Source: an uncultured Eubacteriales bacterium
GTDB lineage: Bacteria; Bacillota; Clostridia; Monoglobales; Monoglobaceae
NCBI GenBank assembly: GCA_900545865.1
Contig: URAN01000018.1
Coordinates: 1-49,008, forward strand
Length of the DNA stretch: 49,008 nucleotides
Direction: 5' to 3'
This document shows positions 7,545 through 18,067 of this stretch, one piece after another (positions within the stretch are counted from its first letter, which is position 1; every line of letters starts with the position of its first letter). The position numbers and the translations under genes are program-made. Below the pieces are notes generated by a model. It saw only the letters and a program-made list of their open reading frames with translations, searched no databases and was not told the DNA's origin.

Positions 7545-10500
7545 ATGAAATTGAGTTCTCGACTAAAGCGCGAAAATGAGGTGTTTATATTGAAAAGATT
7601 GCTTTGTTATATACTATTGCTTGTTGTATTGGTATCATCGCAGTTTGCGATGATACCGGTCGCAGCTGTTGCAAACGAGTATTTACCTAATGATTCCGGT
7701 GTAATTGCATCAGCCGTCTTGGGCGAGAGCGTTCAGATGAACGGATGCAAGGTGTGGCAGGCGGATGAAAATAAACCGCAGATTCAGAACAGAGGCGGAA
7801 GAAACGGATGGTTTTTAGACCCTGCCGTAGGCAATTCAAATCGTTATATTTGTATGGATGTTGATGATTCTATTCTTTCTAATTTAACAGACGGAACGAA
7901 TTTAGAATTGGTTATAACATACTATGATGATTCTGACGGAACAATTGCGGTAGAATATCCGGCGTATCAAAATAACAACACAGCGGTAAATGCAAATAAA
8001 TGGGATGCAAAGACAAATGCAAGCGTTGTCCGTGAGGAACGCGTGGATATGCACTCAACAAAAATGTGGAAAGAGTCCGTTTTAATTATGGAAAAGCCTA
8101 CAATGCGAAATGAACTGAATTCGGCAGATTTCCACATAGGTATCTACACTGATAAAATGGGCTTTTTGCAGTATGGTACGGTTTTGGTTTCAAAAATTGA
8201 AGTGCGAAAAGCCGGAACATCGTCAAGATTCGGAATGCAGGTATCGTCATCGCATTACGGTAACATTTTTTTTACCGGAGATGCAATGGACTTCACCGTA
8301 ACGATAAATAATTCTGTGTATCCTGAGCTTGCTTATGCAGATGGTGAATATGAAACTGAGCTTATCTGGAGTTTGTATGACAGATATGGAGGGATATATC
8401 GGCAGAAGAAAAGCAGCGCAGTTATAAAACCCTATGAAGAAACAAAACAAACCATATCTTTTGATGATATTGACAAATATGGTGTTTATATTATCAAAGT
8501 TGAAGCAATTAATTCAACAAAAAAGATATATTCATCGGTATATGGACGTTGTTCTTATGTTATTACCACCAACGGTAAGATAAGAAATCCGCACGGAGGA
8601 ATTAATGTTCCATTATTGGGTGATAAAGAGGAAGAAGTTGCGGATTACTTATATAAAGCAGGATTTACTCATATTGCGTCATATGCTCCTATATCTCAGT
8701 GGGGCAGAATAGCGTACCCGAATGATAAAACGGATGCAAGTGAAATTTCACCTACGACAGCAGATGTGAAGATTTGGAATGCGCTTGCGGGAAAAGGATT
8801 TGACGTTGGAACTTATATTCCGCACGGAACTGCAAATTCATCGACAACAAATGTGCTTTTGGATGATGCCGAACCGATTGCAAACGGTTTGTCTCCGGTA
8901 ACCGAAAAAGGAGCCAAAAACTTTGCTGAGCAGAATTTAAAAGTTATTGAAATAATGGGAGATTCGCTTGACAGAATTTTTGTTTCAAACGAGATTAATA
9001 TTGCACCGGTTTTGAATGAAGACCGTTGGGCGGCTGCTATGGCAAGAACACAGGAATACAGCTATAAGGCTATCAAGCAAAGATATCCCAATTTTCCGGT
9101 CGGCGGCCCGCAGGTTCTTGCTATAGGTAATGATAACGCGTGGCTTGAAAACTTTTTAAAAGCAGGCGGAGGTAATTATATGGATTTCTTTGCAAGTCAT
9201 CCGTATTTACAGAAAGAAAGACCGATAGCTGCCGATATGTGGCACAGTATATCAGAAAGAGGCGGGACTCTTACCGAGTTAAAAAATTTATTGGATGAAT
9301 ACAATGTCGATGTCCCGCTATATGCAACAGAGTACGGTTATTCTTCGAGATATTACACCACTTATACGACATTGAAGCAAGCTTGCTGGGATATTCAGCA
9401 ATATATGGAACTGATGCAAGAGGATTTGTTTGATGTTGCTTATGTTTTTCAGATAACAGATGCAAGATACGGAAAGGCAGGGGTGACAAAGGAAAACGGG
9501 TTTGGATTGCTATACGGACTGATGACAAGAGATGATCCTTTATATGACGGAACGGCAAAAGAAGCCTTTTTGGCGTACTCAAACGTGAATATTCAAATGG
9601 CAGATACGAAATATGTTTCGCGCCGTGAATTTGATGAAAATCACACAAGATGCTATCAGTGGAAGAAGCAAGATACGCAAGAGGATATGCTTACGTTATT
9701 TACTGATTTGGATAATACGTATCATACGTTTGATTTGGGGACGGATAAGGTTACCGTTGTTGATATGTATGGAAATGAACAAGAAATATGCGGAAAATCA
9801 GGAGTGTTTACATTTGCGGTAACACAAGAGCCTATATACATAAAAGGACATTTTAAAAATTTGGTTCATTTGGAATCGGGAGATTTAGCACCTGAAAATG
9901 CAATTTATTCTGCAGCACCCGGACAGGATGTAACTATAAAAATACGAAATGCAGACAACAGTAAGTATAGTGCGGATATACAAACAGTAAGCTTGTCCTC
10001 AATAGAGGTAAAAGAAATTGCCAACGATAGTATTACCCTTCATATTAACAATGATATTGTTTTTGATATTGAGCCTATAAACATAAAAATCTCAAATGAA
10101 AATGGTGTTGTATTTGACGGCATAGTTATGCTGACATATATAAATAAAATTAAAATGGACAATATTGTTGCGAAAAACAAGAATGGTGACTGGGAAATCA
10201 GAACAACATTTACCAATAATGATGAAAATGTTTCGTTTGACGGAACGTTAAAAATTGTGGGTCCAAGCAAGTGGACGGATAGCATTCAGCCTGTTGATGT
10301 AAAGCTTGAACCGGGTGAGGAAAAAACAGTAGTTCAAACCTTAATTAAAAATATGGAAGAATTTAGCGGAGACGTTGTATCCTTCGGATATATTACAGAT
10401 GAGACTACCTTAAGCGGAGCATATAACAGTACCGAACTTGATTTCTTATATGCAGCCAAAGCAGACAAAGAAATAAAGATAGATGCGGATCTTACTGAGT

Positions 10501-11096
10501 GGTCAAATGCAGGTTGGATAAAAGCTAACAGAACAGATATGTTTGAAGCTGTTGTCGGATTTAACAATGAATACACCGGACTTTCGGATATAAGCGGTGA
10601 GGTTGCCATTATGTGGGATGAAGAAAATGTTTATTTTGCAGGCAAAGTTTATGACGATGTTCAGTATTGTGAGAATACAACGGCAGACAGAATGTGGGAA
10701 ATGGATAGTATACAGCTTGCGTATATATATGATCCGAACGGAGAGCTTCCGGATTCAACCTTTGAAGAAGTGGCAATGGGTCTTTTGAATGGAAAGCCTA
10801 CTTTATACCGTCACAAGACTTCTTTAAGTATTTCGGATAAAGACAAAATTATAAATGTTGAAGGTGCTGAATTTGCAGCTAAACGTGAGGGCACGGAAAC
10901 CTATTATGAGCTTAAGATGCCGTGGAAATCAGTAATTAAAGATCATTCAAAGATAGAAGCCGGCATTGTATTTAAAATGGCAGTTTTAATTAACGAAAAC
11001 GACGGAAACGGACGAAAGGGTTACTATAAGATAGGAGACGGAATTGCAGGTTCAAAAAATAGCAAAACATTTTTAAAGCTGTACTTCCAGGATTAA
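7545..11096 (+). CDS. Large secreted clan GH-A-like glycoside hydrolase with CBM9-like C-terminus
   Basis: This is a 1183-residue exported protein. Residues about 60-330 look like beta-sandwich modules. Residues about 345-690 resemble a GH-A TIM barrel, with a candidate acid/base Glu483 in VSNEINIAP and nucleophile Glu596 in YATEYGYSS, on consecutive barrel strands as in GH5/GH39-type enzymes. A further sandwich region follows. Residues about 970-1183 (DADLTEWSNAGW... and AIMWDEENVYFAGKVYDD) match the pattern of CBM9/DOMON-like sugar-binding domains. There is no wall anchor. Start: ATG 7545 has a weak ribosome binding site, while the in-frame TTG at 7590 follows GAGGTG and gives a cleaner signal peptide. 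It is probably an extracellular hydrolase feeding the importer; substrate unknown. Confidence 0.7.
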   Translation: MKLSSRLKRENEVFILKRLLCYILLLVVLVSSQFAMIPVAAVANEYLPNDSGVIASAVLGESVQMNGCKVWQADENKPQIQNRGGRNGWFLDPAVGNSNRYICMDVDDSILSNLTDGTNLELVITYYDDSDGTIAVEYPAYQNNNTAVNANKWDAKTNASVVREERVDMHSTKMWKESVLIMEKPTMRNELNSADFHIGIYTDKMGFLQYGTVLVSKIEVRKAGTSSRFGMQVSSSHYGNIFFTGDAMDFTVTINNSVYPELAYADGEYETELIWSLYDRYGGIYRQKKSSAVIKPYEETKQTISFDDIDKYGVYIIKVEAINSTKKIYSSVYGRCSYVITTNGKIRNPHGGINVPLLGDKEEEVADYLYKAGFTHIASYAPISQWGRIAYPNDKTDASEISPTTADVKIWNALAGKGFDVGTYIPHGTANSSTTNVLLDDAEPIANGLSPVTEKGAKNFAEQNLKVIEIMGDSLDRIFVSNEINIAPVLNEDRWAAAMARTQEYSYKAIKQRYPNFPVGGPQVLAIGNDNAWLENFLKAGGGNYMDFFASHPYLQKERPIAADMWHSISERGGTLTELKNLLDEYNVDVPLYATEYGYSSRYYTTYTTLKQACWDIQQYMELMQEDLFDVAYVFQITDARYGKAGVTKENGFGLLYGLMTRDDPLYDGTAKEAFLAYSNVNIQMADTKYVSRREFDENHTRCYQWKKQDTQEDMLTLFTDLDNTYHTFDLGTDKVTVVDMYGNEQEICGKSGVFTFAVTQEPIYIKGHFKNLVHLESGDLAPENAIYSAAPGQDVTIKIRNADNSKYSADIQTVSLSSIEVKEIANDSITLHINNDIVFDIEPINIKISNENGVVFDGIVMLTYINKIKMDNIVAKNKNGDWEIRTTFTNNDENVSFDGTLKIVGPSKWTDSIQPVDVKLEPGEEKTVVQTLIKNMEEFSGDVVSFGYITDETTLSGAYNSTELDFLYAAKADKEIKIDADLTEWSNAGWIKANRTDMFEAVVGFNNEYTGLSDISGEVAIMWDEENVYFAGKVYDDVQYCENTTADRMWEMDSIQLAYIYDPNGELPDSTFEEVAMGLLNGKPTLYRHKTSLSISDKDKIINVEGAEFAAKREGTETYYELKMPWKSVIKDHSKIEAGIVFKMAVLINENDGNGRKGYYKIGDGIAGSKNSKTFLKLYFQD

Positions 11097-12101
11097 GGAG
11101 GATTATTAAAATGAAGAGCTTAAAAAGAATTTTAGCAAGTTTGACAATGGTGTGTATGCTTGCATCGGTGTTTCCGATGACGTTTGTGCAGGCGGCAGAG
11201 ACAGACTACAACTTCTCAAGCGAAGTTACCGAGTTTACCAAATATGGTGACAAGGGAGAAGAGACTAAAAAAGGCAGCTTTAATGTGAGCAAAGAGCAGT
11301 TTGAAGACAGCGGAAACTTACTTGTGTTTACATATGATGCGTATGTCCCGGACTTTAAGGATAAAAAACAGTCGCTGTATTTACTGCTTAATGGTAACAA
11401 TAAAATATTTGCCCTTGGGTCAAAGATTGGATTTTTAGGCGAAAATAGAAGAATGTATGCATACAATCGTGAGGCGACAGAGAATGTGGGTAGTTTAGGT
11501 TATAATAGTTCTTTGTCGTTTAATAACACGACAACAGCCGCAAGCGGCGGACAGTGGGTAAACTTAAAAACTGTTATTAAGTATGACAGCACAAAAAAAG
11601 CGTATGTATCGTGGAATTACTTCAACGGAAAGGCAATAACATCCGAAAATGAAGTTGCAAAAATCACGTATACCCCGACCGCAGAGGATTTAAGCAGCAT
11701 ACAGGGAAGAACATCTATAGGCTTTACTATAGGCGCACGCTGCGGAGCAGATAAAAATAACACAGCAGGAAATATAAAAGTAGCGAACATAGGTTTAAGT
11801 GTATATAGCACAACCGAGTTTGAAAAGACAATAGAGGTTGCAAGCGGAGCGAATGAGGTTACCGTTCCTGTTACCAATGCAATGTTTAAGAATGATACAA
11901 ACGCTCCGGATGAATTAAAAGGCGGCTTGATTGACGTATCAAAGGCGACGGTAACAGCTACTAAAGATGGCACAGCGGTTAACAATATTAAAGTAACAAA
12001 CGCAGCTGTTGCGCACAGAGGTTCTGTAAATGTGGCAGACGGTTCGGCATTTAAGCTCAGCGGCTTGCCTGCGTTGGCAAAAGGTGATGTTTTAAAGGTT
12101 A
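11096..12101 (+). repeat. 1006-bp direct repeat, copy 1
   Basis: The ribosome binding site and first 330 codons of this SLH gene reappear at 21013-22018. Reading both copies shows only one difference (A at 11110, G at 21027). Identity stops abruptly after 12101. Confidence 0.93.
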
Positions 12102-15100
12102 TGATAAACGGTGCAATATCGGCTGATGATACATCGAAAAGCATCGAGTTAGAGTTAAACGGAAACGGTAGTGGCAGCGGAGAAGATCCCGATCCCGGTG
12201 TTGATCCTGAGCCGGGTGAAAAAAATGATAAATACTATTATGAAGATTTTTCAGGATGTACTGATGAAAATATTTTAACATCATCCGGATATACAGGAAT
12301 TAAGAATAGTAATCGCTACGCTTATACGTACGGAACCAATGATATAGCGCTTGGCTGTAAGTATTATGCTGATAGTAATGCAGATGCGGTTACAGGACCT
12401 TCAGGCTTTAACATAACAAAAGAAGAGTTTGAAGACAGCGGAAACCTGCTGGTATTTTCATATGATGCCTATATACCTGACAGCAATGACGCAAAACAGA
12501 GTATTTATACCTATTTTCAATTTGAAGGGGAAGGCAGCGGAAATAAGCAGTTTGCTCTCGGACCGAAATTATATTTCACCAGCAGTGCGGGCAGGAGTCT
12601 TTGCGGATTTAATTGTGAAACCGACAATAATCAAAAGATAGACGGTACACAGTATTTAACCGGATTAGGTTTTAATTCGCTTTCACAACTTAGTAATGTG
12701 AATGCGGATGCAAGCGGCGGACAGTGGGTTAATATAAAAACCGTTGTAAAATATGATAAAACGGATAAAACATATACATCGTGGAATTACGTTAACGGAA
12801 AACCCATTTTAAATAGTGGTAAGATGGCAGAACTGAAGGTAACTCCAACCGCAAAATGGCTTTCTGCAATGCAGAACAGAACAGGCATTAAATTTGTTAT
12901 GGAAACCCGATGCGGAGCGGAAGGAGAATCCGGCAAAGACATTGCTGTCGATAACATATGCTTTAGCCTGTACGGCGACTCGGTATTTGAGAGATTTATT
13001 GAAGCGGACTCGGGCGATGTAACTATACCTGTATGGAATTCTAACTTTAAAAATGATACTGATGTTTCGCGTAAAATAAGCGCCGGTATGCTTGATGTTT
13101 CCGCTTCAGAGATTACAGCAAAATTGTATGATGCAGATGATTTGTTTAGACTCAGTGGGGTAGAGCAAAAGAGTGTGTATATAATTAATTCTCCGTCCGT
13201 GCAAGACGGTTCGGAAATTACAGTTAAAGATGTTCCCGAGTTGAAAAAGAATCAGATGCTTGTTATTGATATTGACTCAATAGAGGGGCTTGAGGGTGAA
13301 AGCAAAAATGTGCATTTGATAATATGCGGAAAGGGTTCGGATAAAGTTGATTTTTATAGGGTTAATATGTTTGATTTTTTAAACAACCCCATTATTCCGC
13401 AGAAAGACAATGACACGTATGTGATATCAGATAAAACAACATCTTTTAACTTCTATACTGCCGATTACACAAACAAGGGAATAAAAATTGTTAATGAAAG
13501 CAACGATGAAGTTAAAGCTGTGACATCATTTAATTCGGCTGACGGAAAGTATACGGTTTCGTTAAAAGAATTGCTGCAACCGGGTGGAAAGTACAAAATA
13601 CTCCATAATAACCAAGAGGCGGGCAGTTTCCGCACAAATGTATCTTCGGGTTCGGTTGAGTTTACAATTGAGAATAACGGAATGCCGACATTTAAATATA
13701 TTAACACATCTGATAAGAGTGAAAATGCAACATTTATCACAGCGGGATATGATACTGACGGAAAGTTTTTAAAAGCCGTTATGGATAAACAAGAGCTTAA
13801 CGGAAGAACAATAGGCAGTTTCAAGACCTCGCAGAGTTTAGGAAGCGGAATAAGTTCTTATAATGGATTTGCGTGGCTCGGCAAAGAATTTGAAGACGCG
13901 AAAGAAGATTCAAAGAGCGTTTATGTTAAACCTTTTGATGAAAGTACATCATTGTCTGAGGTAGTCGCTTCGTTCAAAACGGACAATGAAACAGCTGACC
14001 TTGTTGTGTTAAATGCCAAAAATGAAGTTGTTTATGCTGATAAAATGAATACGGACCAAAACGGAAAAGCATCTAAAAAAATAGATTTTTCAAAAATGGT
14101 ATCGGGTCAGTATAAATTTTATGTAAAATGTAAGGAAGAGGTTTATAAAACCGAAAAGTATTACCTTACGCCGAGCGAAACAGAAACAGAGTTAGCAGCC
14201 TTTGTTAAAATGAGTCAACAGGAAATGGAAGACTATATTAATACAAACGGCGCAAAGTTGGATTTGGATTATAACTATTATCAAAGCCTTGCCGATAAAA
14301 AACAAGTGGTTTCAGAATTGTATGCATTTGTGCATAACAATTTAAACATAACAAAGGCAGAACTTGTTTCTATGTTCAGACAGCTGTCTGTTATTCAGGC
14401 TTTCAAAGAAGGAAAAATAGCCGATATTACAGATGTAAGCGAAGATATAAGCTGTTTAAACAAAGAACCGGCTTCAAAATGGTTCTTTGCTGATAATTCG
14501 GTGATTGCAAGTGATCGCAGGGAACGTTGGAATAAATTTATCACAAAGCAATTAAACGGCGCTTCAATAAACGGAGTGTCTGACTTTGAACAAAAGATAA
14601 TGGCTTCACTTTTGTTTGCGGGAATTAATGACAGACAAAGTACGGATTCTTTAAAACTTATGATGGAGGACTTTGCGGATAAGCTTGGGCTAAATAAGAG
14701 CCAGATAACAACATCGGTAATACTTAAATTGGGCACATCATACAGCGGATTTGATTTAGACACTTTAAAATCGGATATGCAGAATGCGGCAAGCTATAAT
14801 AACTATCCAATAGCCGATGGAGGAAGCACATCAGGGTCATCCGGAGGCGGCTCGTCACTGTCGTTTTCAAATAAGCCTGTAACTCCGCCGCAGCCTATTG
14901 GACCTGACGGAGAACAGAATGCCTTCTTTAAGGATTTGGATAATTATGAATGGGCAGAAAAGGAAATAACGGAATTAGCTCAAAAAGGGATAATTGCAGG
15001 CCGCGGAGATGAGAAGTTTGAACCGGGAGAGCTGATTACCCGTGAGGAATTTTTAAAACTGATTGTGAGCATAGCCGGGGTAACATCAAGTAATTCCGAT

Positions 15101-15466
15101 GATATAGGTTTTAATGATGTTTCAAAGGATGATTGGTATTATAAGTACATTAAGGCAGCGGTTGAAAACAATTATGTCAAGGGTGTTTCGGATGAGCTGT
15201 TTGGTGTAGGCGAAAATATTACCCGCGAGGATATGGTAACTCTTTTATACAGAATGTTAAGTCAGCAGGGAATTGTTCTCAGAAATGAAAAAAATGATTT
15301 TACAGACTTTGAGGATATTTCAGAGTATGCCCAAAAGGCGACTGCGTTCTGTGCGGGAGAGGGCATTATAAACGGATATGAAGACGGAACATTCAGACCC
15401 CATAATAATGCAAATCGTGCAGAGGCCGCAAAGTTGGTATATGCTGCTTTGATGCTTCTTAAATAA
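11111..15466 (+). CDS. Large SLH-anchored surface protein with duplicated beta-sandwich modules
   Basis: This 1451-residue protein starts with a signal peptide ending about FVQAAE. Two related modules follow, at residues about 30-345 and 385-740. They share EDSGNLLVF-YDAY, FALG-K, ASGGQWVN-KTV and GFTIGARCG-like blocks and are joined by an acidic linker (SGEDPDPGVDPEPGE). Next come further modules and a helical segment (about 1020-1230), a Gly/Ser linker, and three SLH domains from about 1270 to the end (FKDLDNYEWAEKEITELAQK, FNDVSKDDWYYKYIKAA, YAQKATAFCAGEGIINGY). SLH triplets hold proteins on pyruvylated wall polymers. The modules have the look of LamG/CBM-type carbohydrate-binding folds. 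Probable role: cell-surface glycan binding near the secreted hydrolase. The gene follows that hydrolase by 14 bases. Confidence 0.85.
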   Translation: MKSLKRILASLTMVCMLASVFPMTFVQAAETDYNFSSEVTEFTKYGDKGEETKKGSFNVSKEQFEDSGNLLVFTYDAYVPDFKDKKQSLYLLLNGNNKIFALGSKIGFLGENRRMYAYNREATENVGSLGYNSSLSFNNTTTAASGGQWVNLKTVIKYDSTKKAYVSWNYFNGKAITSENEVAKITYTPTAEDLSSIQGRTSIGFTIGARCGADKNNTAGNIKVANIGLSVYSTTEFEKTIEVASGANEVTVPVTNAMFKNDTNAPDELKGGLIDVSKATVTATKDGTAVNNIKVTNAAVAHRGSVNVADGSAFKLSGLPALAKGDVLKVMINGAISADDTSKSIELELNGNGSGSGEDPDPGVDPEPGEKNDKYYYEDFSGCTDENILTSSGYTGIKNSNRYAYTYGTNDIALGCKYYADSNADAVTGPSGFNITKEEFEDSGNLLVFSYDAYIPDSNDAKQSIYTYFQFEGEGSGNKQFALGPKLYFTSSAGRSLCGFNCETDNNQKIDGTQYLTGLGFNSLSQLSNVNADASGGQWVNIKTVVKYDKTDKTYTSWNYVNGKPILNSGKMAELKVTPTAKWLSAMQNRTGIKFVMETRCGAEGESGKDIAVDNICFSLYGDSVFERFIEADSGDVTIPVWNSNFKNDTDVSRKISAGMLDVSASEITAKLYDADDLFRLSGVEQKSVYIINSPSVQDGSEITVKDVPELKKNQMLVIDIDSIEGLEGESKNVHLIICGKGSDKVDFYRVNMFDFLNNPIIPQKDNDTYVISDKTTSFNFYTADYTNKGIKIVNESNDEVKAVTSFNSADGKYTVSLKELLQPGGKYKILHNNQEAGSFRTNVSSGSVEFTIENNGMPTFKYINTSDKSENATFITAGYDTDGKFLKAVMDKQELNGRTIGSFKTSQSLGSGISSYNGFAWLGKEFEDAKEDSKSVYVKPFDESTSLSEVVASFKTDNETADLVVLNAKNEVVYADKMNTDQNGKASKKIDFSKMVSGQYKFYVKCKEEVYKTEKYYLTPSETETELAAFVKMSQQEMEDYINTNGAKLDLDYNYYQSLADKKQVVSELYAFVHNNLNITKAELVSMFRQLSVIQAFKEGKIADITDVSEDISCLNKEPASKWFFADNSVIASDRRERWNKFITKQLNGASINGVSDFEQKIMASLLFAGINDRQSTDSLKLMMEDFADKLGLNKSQITTSVILKLGTSYSGFDLDTLKSDMQNAASYNNYPIADGGSTSGSSGGGSSLSFSNKPVTPPQPIGPDGEQNAFFKDLDNYEWAEKEITELAQKGIIAGRGDEKFEPGELITREEFLKLIVSIAGVTSSNSDDIGFNDVSKDDWYYKYIKAAVENNYVKGVSDELFGVGENITREDMVTLLYRMLSQQGIVLRNEKNDFTDFEDISEYAQKATAFCAGEGIINGYEDGTFRPHNNANRAEAAKLVYAALMLLK

Positions 15467-15487
15467 TTGAATTGCGGAGGATTTAAT

Positions 15488-18049
15488 ATGATAAAAAAAC
15501 TGTCGTTTGTAATGTGCATTGTGTTGCTGCTGGGTATATGCAGCAGCAATACATTCGCTGTTGAAGATACAACTGTTGACGCGGATTTTGAACTTGCCGT
15601 TTCTTTGCTTACGTATATGGGGGTTATTGACACGCCAAAAGATGACAATCTCCAAATGGGTGTAAGGCGAGGAGAATTTGCGGAATATCTTGCAAAAATG
15701 ATAAAACTAAATGGCAGAGTAATGAATGATAAAGCCGTATTTTCGGATTCAAAAAATCTTGCCGCAGTAGAAAATCTTGCTGCGGTAGGGGTATTTAAAG
15801 GCAATGAAGAAGGATTGTTTTGTCCGGATGAGGTTATAAGCTGCAGGGATGCTGTCATAGCAGTTGTGAGACTGCTGTGCGGAGATTTTGAGGAAGATGC
15901 TTATTTCAATTTAGCAAGAAGGTTAGATATTGACAGAGGTTTAAATTTAACCGGAGATTTAAGCTATTATAATTGTATAGTGTTGTTATATAATGCCGCT
16001 AAAGCCGAAATAGGTGTTGATTTATGGCGCAGTGACGGAACGGTAAAGTTTTCAAAAGAGCATCCAAGTATACTTGCTTCGTATTATAAGATCTGCTACA
16101 GTTCGGGACAGGTTACGGCAAATGAATATACTGCATTATACTCAACGGAAGAAAGCGATTTAAAGGTAAATCATATTCGTGTAGGCAATGAAAATTTTGC
16201 AACCGATAGTAAAGACTTTTCAGATTATATAGGTCAAAATGTTAAGTTTTTTTACCGGCAGGATGATGACAAAGCAGAAAAGGTAATCTTTTGTCTTGTT
16301 GCGGACGAAAGCGCCAATGATTCGATTAGCATTAAGTCAGAGGATATAGTATCCTTTCAAAGCAATACTATTTCATATCAGGATAAAAACTCTAAAATCA
16401 GACAACTGAATTTAGATAAAAACTTATCTGTAATATATAACGGAAAAGCTACTTGCAGGGCGTATGAAACAGTCTTTAATTCATTATCAAACGGAACGGT
16501 TACTTTTTATAAATCGTCAAATACAGACAATTATTCGGTAGCCGTGATAGAAGAGATGAAGAATGTTAAAGCAACAATGATTGATCAGGAAAAGTATCTT
16601 TTATACACGGACGGAGGCAATGAGGTTTCCATAATACGCTTCAGCGAAACCCCAAAGGAACATTGCAAGCAAGAAATATTTGCTTCTGATACAGGAGAGA
16701 CTGTCGGTCTGCTTTCTCTTTTGCCAAATGATACATTATCTGTTTTTTGCTCTGAGGATGGCGATGTGGTTAAGATATACCGAAATATGAAAACGGTTGT
16801 GGGCAAGGTTCAAAGTATCAGAAGTGAGGATAACTATAAATACCTTTCAATAGGCGGTGATGAATATAAGTGTTATGATTACATATCCGCTGCTGTGGGT
16901 GAAACATATTCATTTACATTCGATAAAAATAATATTGTTGCCTGGACTAAAAACTGTGAAAACGAGAGTCAGACTGGATATTTATATAATATGAAGCTGA
17001 TAAACGAATCATTTGAAGATAGAGTTACAGCAAAAATTTATACGGCCGACAGAAGGTTTATGCAGCTTGATTTAAAAAATAAAGTATCTGTAAATAATGA
17101 AATTTACAATGCCGATCAGGTGTATAAACAGTTTATATCAAAGGGCAAATTTGTTCGGCAGCTTGTTTATTTCTCTGTGAATAGTAAGGGCGAGCTGACA
17201 AGAATTGATAAGGCAAGTGACAACGGAAGCTTGTCTGAGCTTACAGACGGGTACGAAACTATGAAGTTCAACAGTAATCTTAAAACATTTTATCCGTTGT
17301 ATCCTTATAACAGCGATACCGCTATATTGATTGTGCCTGATGAAAACTCTGATGAATACGGGATTGAAAACTTTGCGGTAACATATATGAACGCGACTAC
17401 AGGACCGTTTGTTCCCGAGGCTAATTACAATGTGCGTCTTTATAAAACAAATAAAGAAACACCATATGTGGATTACGTAGTATATCAGCTTCCGATTGTG
17501 CCTAATTTTTCAAATTACCCGCCCACGATGATGGTCAGCGAAATTAAAACTTCTGCTGTTGGGGATGAAGTATATACCGAAATAACGGGTTACAGCGAGT
17601 ATATATATAAGACGTTTTACGTTAACCCTCAGATCGATGTTTCCGCAGTGGAAGTCGGCGATGTAATCAATTGCCAATTTAATGCGGCAGGCGAGATAGC
17701 GGCAATTCGTATTTTATATGATTACAGTGAAAATAAGACATCGTGGAGCGGAAACTACAGCTATTCATCTTTCTTTAGATTTGGTACGGTTGAAGCAGTT
17801 GATTATGACCCTGTAAGCGAAAAGCAGGCAGTTATAACATTATCATATAACGGAAATGTAGCAGAGTATGCTTCTAATAATACATCTGACTTTAAGTTTG
17901 TTATATATGACCCATCGTTAAGGAAGAATAAGGTATATATAGGGGGGATAGCGGATGTGATTTCCGGTAATTTAGATAGCGGAAAAAAAGAAAAACTGCT
18001 AATAGTGGGATCGGCGCGAAACTATTTACAAATGTACTTGTTTAAGTGA
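15488..18049 (+). CDS. SLH-like surface protein of unknown function (first of a pair)
   Basis: This 853-residue exported protein has a signal peptide ending near SNTFAVED. Residues about 25-170 resemble degenerate SLH domains (ELAVSLLTYMGVI..., RRGEFAEYLAKMIKL, ENLAAVGVFKGNEEGLFCPDE). The remaining 680 residues form a beta-rich region I do not recognise. The next gene encodes a paralogue with the same layout (compare DYIGQNVKFFYR here with NLIGQKIKYIYK there). ATG 15488 is preferred over the upstream TTG 15467 because it is seven bases after GGAGG. It likely sits on the wall with its SLH neighbours; no catalytic motif was seen. Confidence 0.8.
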   Translation: MIKKLSFVMCIVLLLGICSSNTFAVEDTTVDADFELAVSLLTYMGVIDTPKDDNLQMGVRRGEFAEYLAKMIKLNGRVMNDKAVFSDSKNLAAVENLAAVGVFKGNEEGLFCPDEVISCRDAVIAVVRLLCGDFEEDAYFNLARRLDIDRGLNLTGDLSYYNCIVLLYNAAKAEIGVDLWRSDGTVKFSKEHPSILASYYKICYSSGQVTANEYTALYSTEESDLKVNHIRVGNENFATDSKDFSDYIGQNVKFFYRQDDDKAEKVIFCLVADESANDSISIKSEDIVSFQSNTISYQDKNSKIRQLNLDKNLSVIYNGKATCRAYETVFNSLSNGTVTFYKSSNTDNYSVAVIEEMKNVKATMIDQEKYLLYTDGGNEVSIIRFSETPKEHCKQEIFASDTGETVGLLSLLPNDTLSVFCSEDGDVVKIYRNMKTVVGKVQSIRSEDNYKYLSIGGDEYKCYDYISAAVGETYSFTFDKNNIVAWTKNCENESQTGYLYNMKLINESFEDRVTAKIYTADRRFMQLDLKNKVSVNNEIYNADQVYKQFISKGKFVRQLVYFSVNSKGELTRIDKASDNGSLSELTDGYETMKFNSNLKTFYPLYPYNSDTAILIVPDENSDEYGIENFAVTYMNATTGPFVPEANYNVRLYKTNKETPYVDYVVYQLPIVPNFSNYPPTMMVSEIKTSAVGDEVYTEITGYSEYIYKTFYVNPQIDVSAVEVGDVINCQFNAAGEIAAIRILYDYSENKTSWSGNYSYSSFFRFGTVEAVDYDPVSEKQAVITLSYNGNVAEYASNNTSDFKFVIYDPSLRKNKVYIGGIADVISGNLDSGKKEKLLIVGSARNYLQMYLFK

Positions 18050-18067
18050 TGAAAGGAGAATGATACG

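Noticed and set aside
11206..12144. Antisense frames identical in both copies of the 1-kb repeat
   Set aside because: The identity is explained by the DNA repeat itself; the translated sequences show no domain or start signals.
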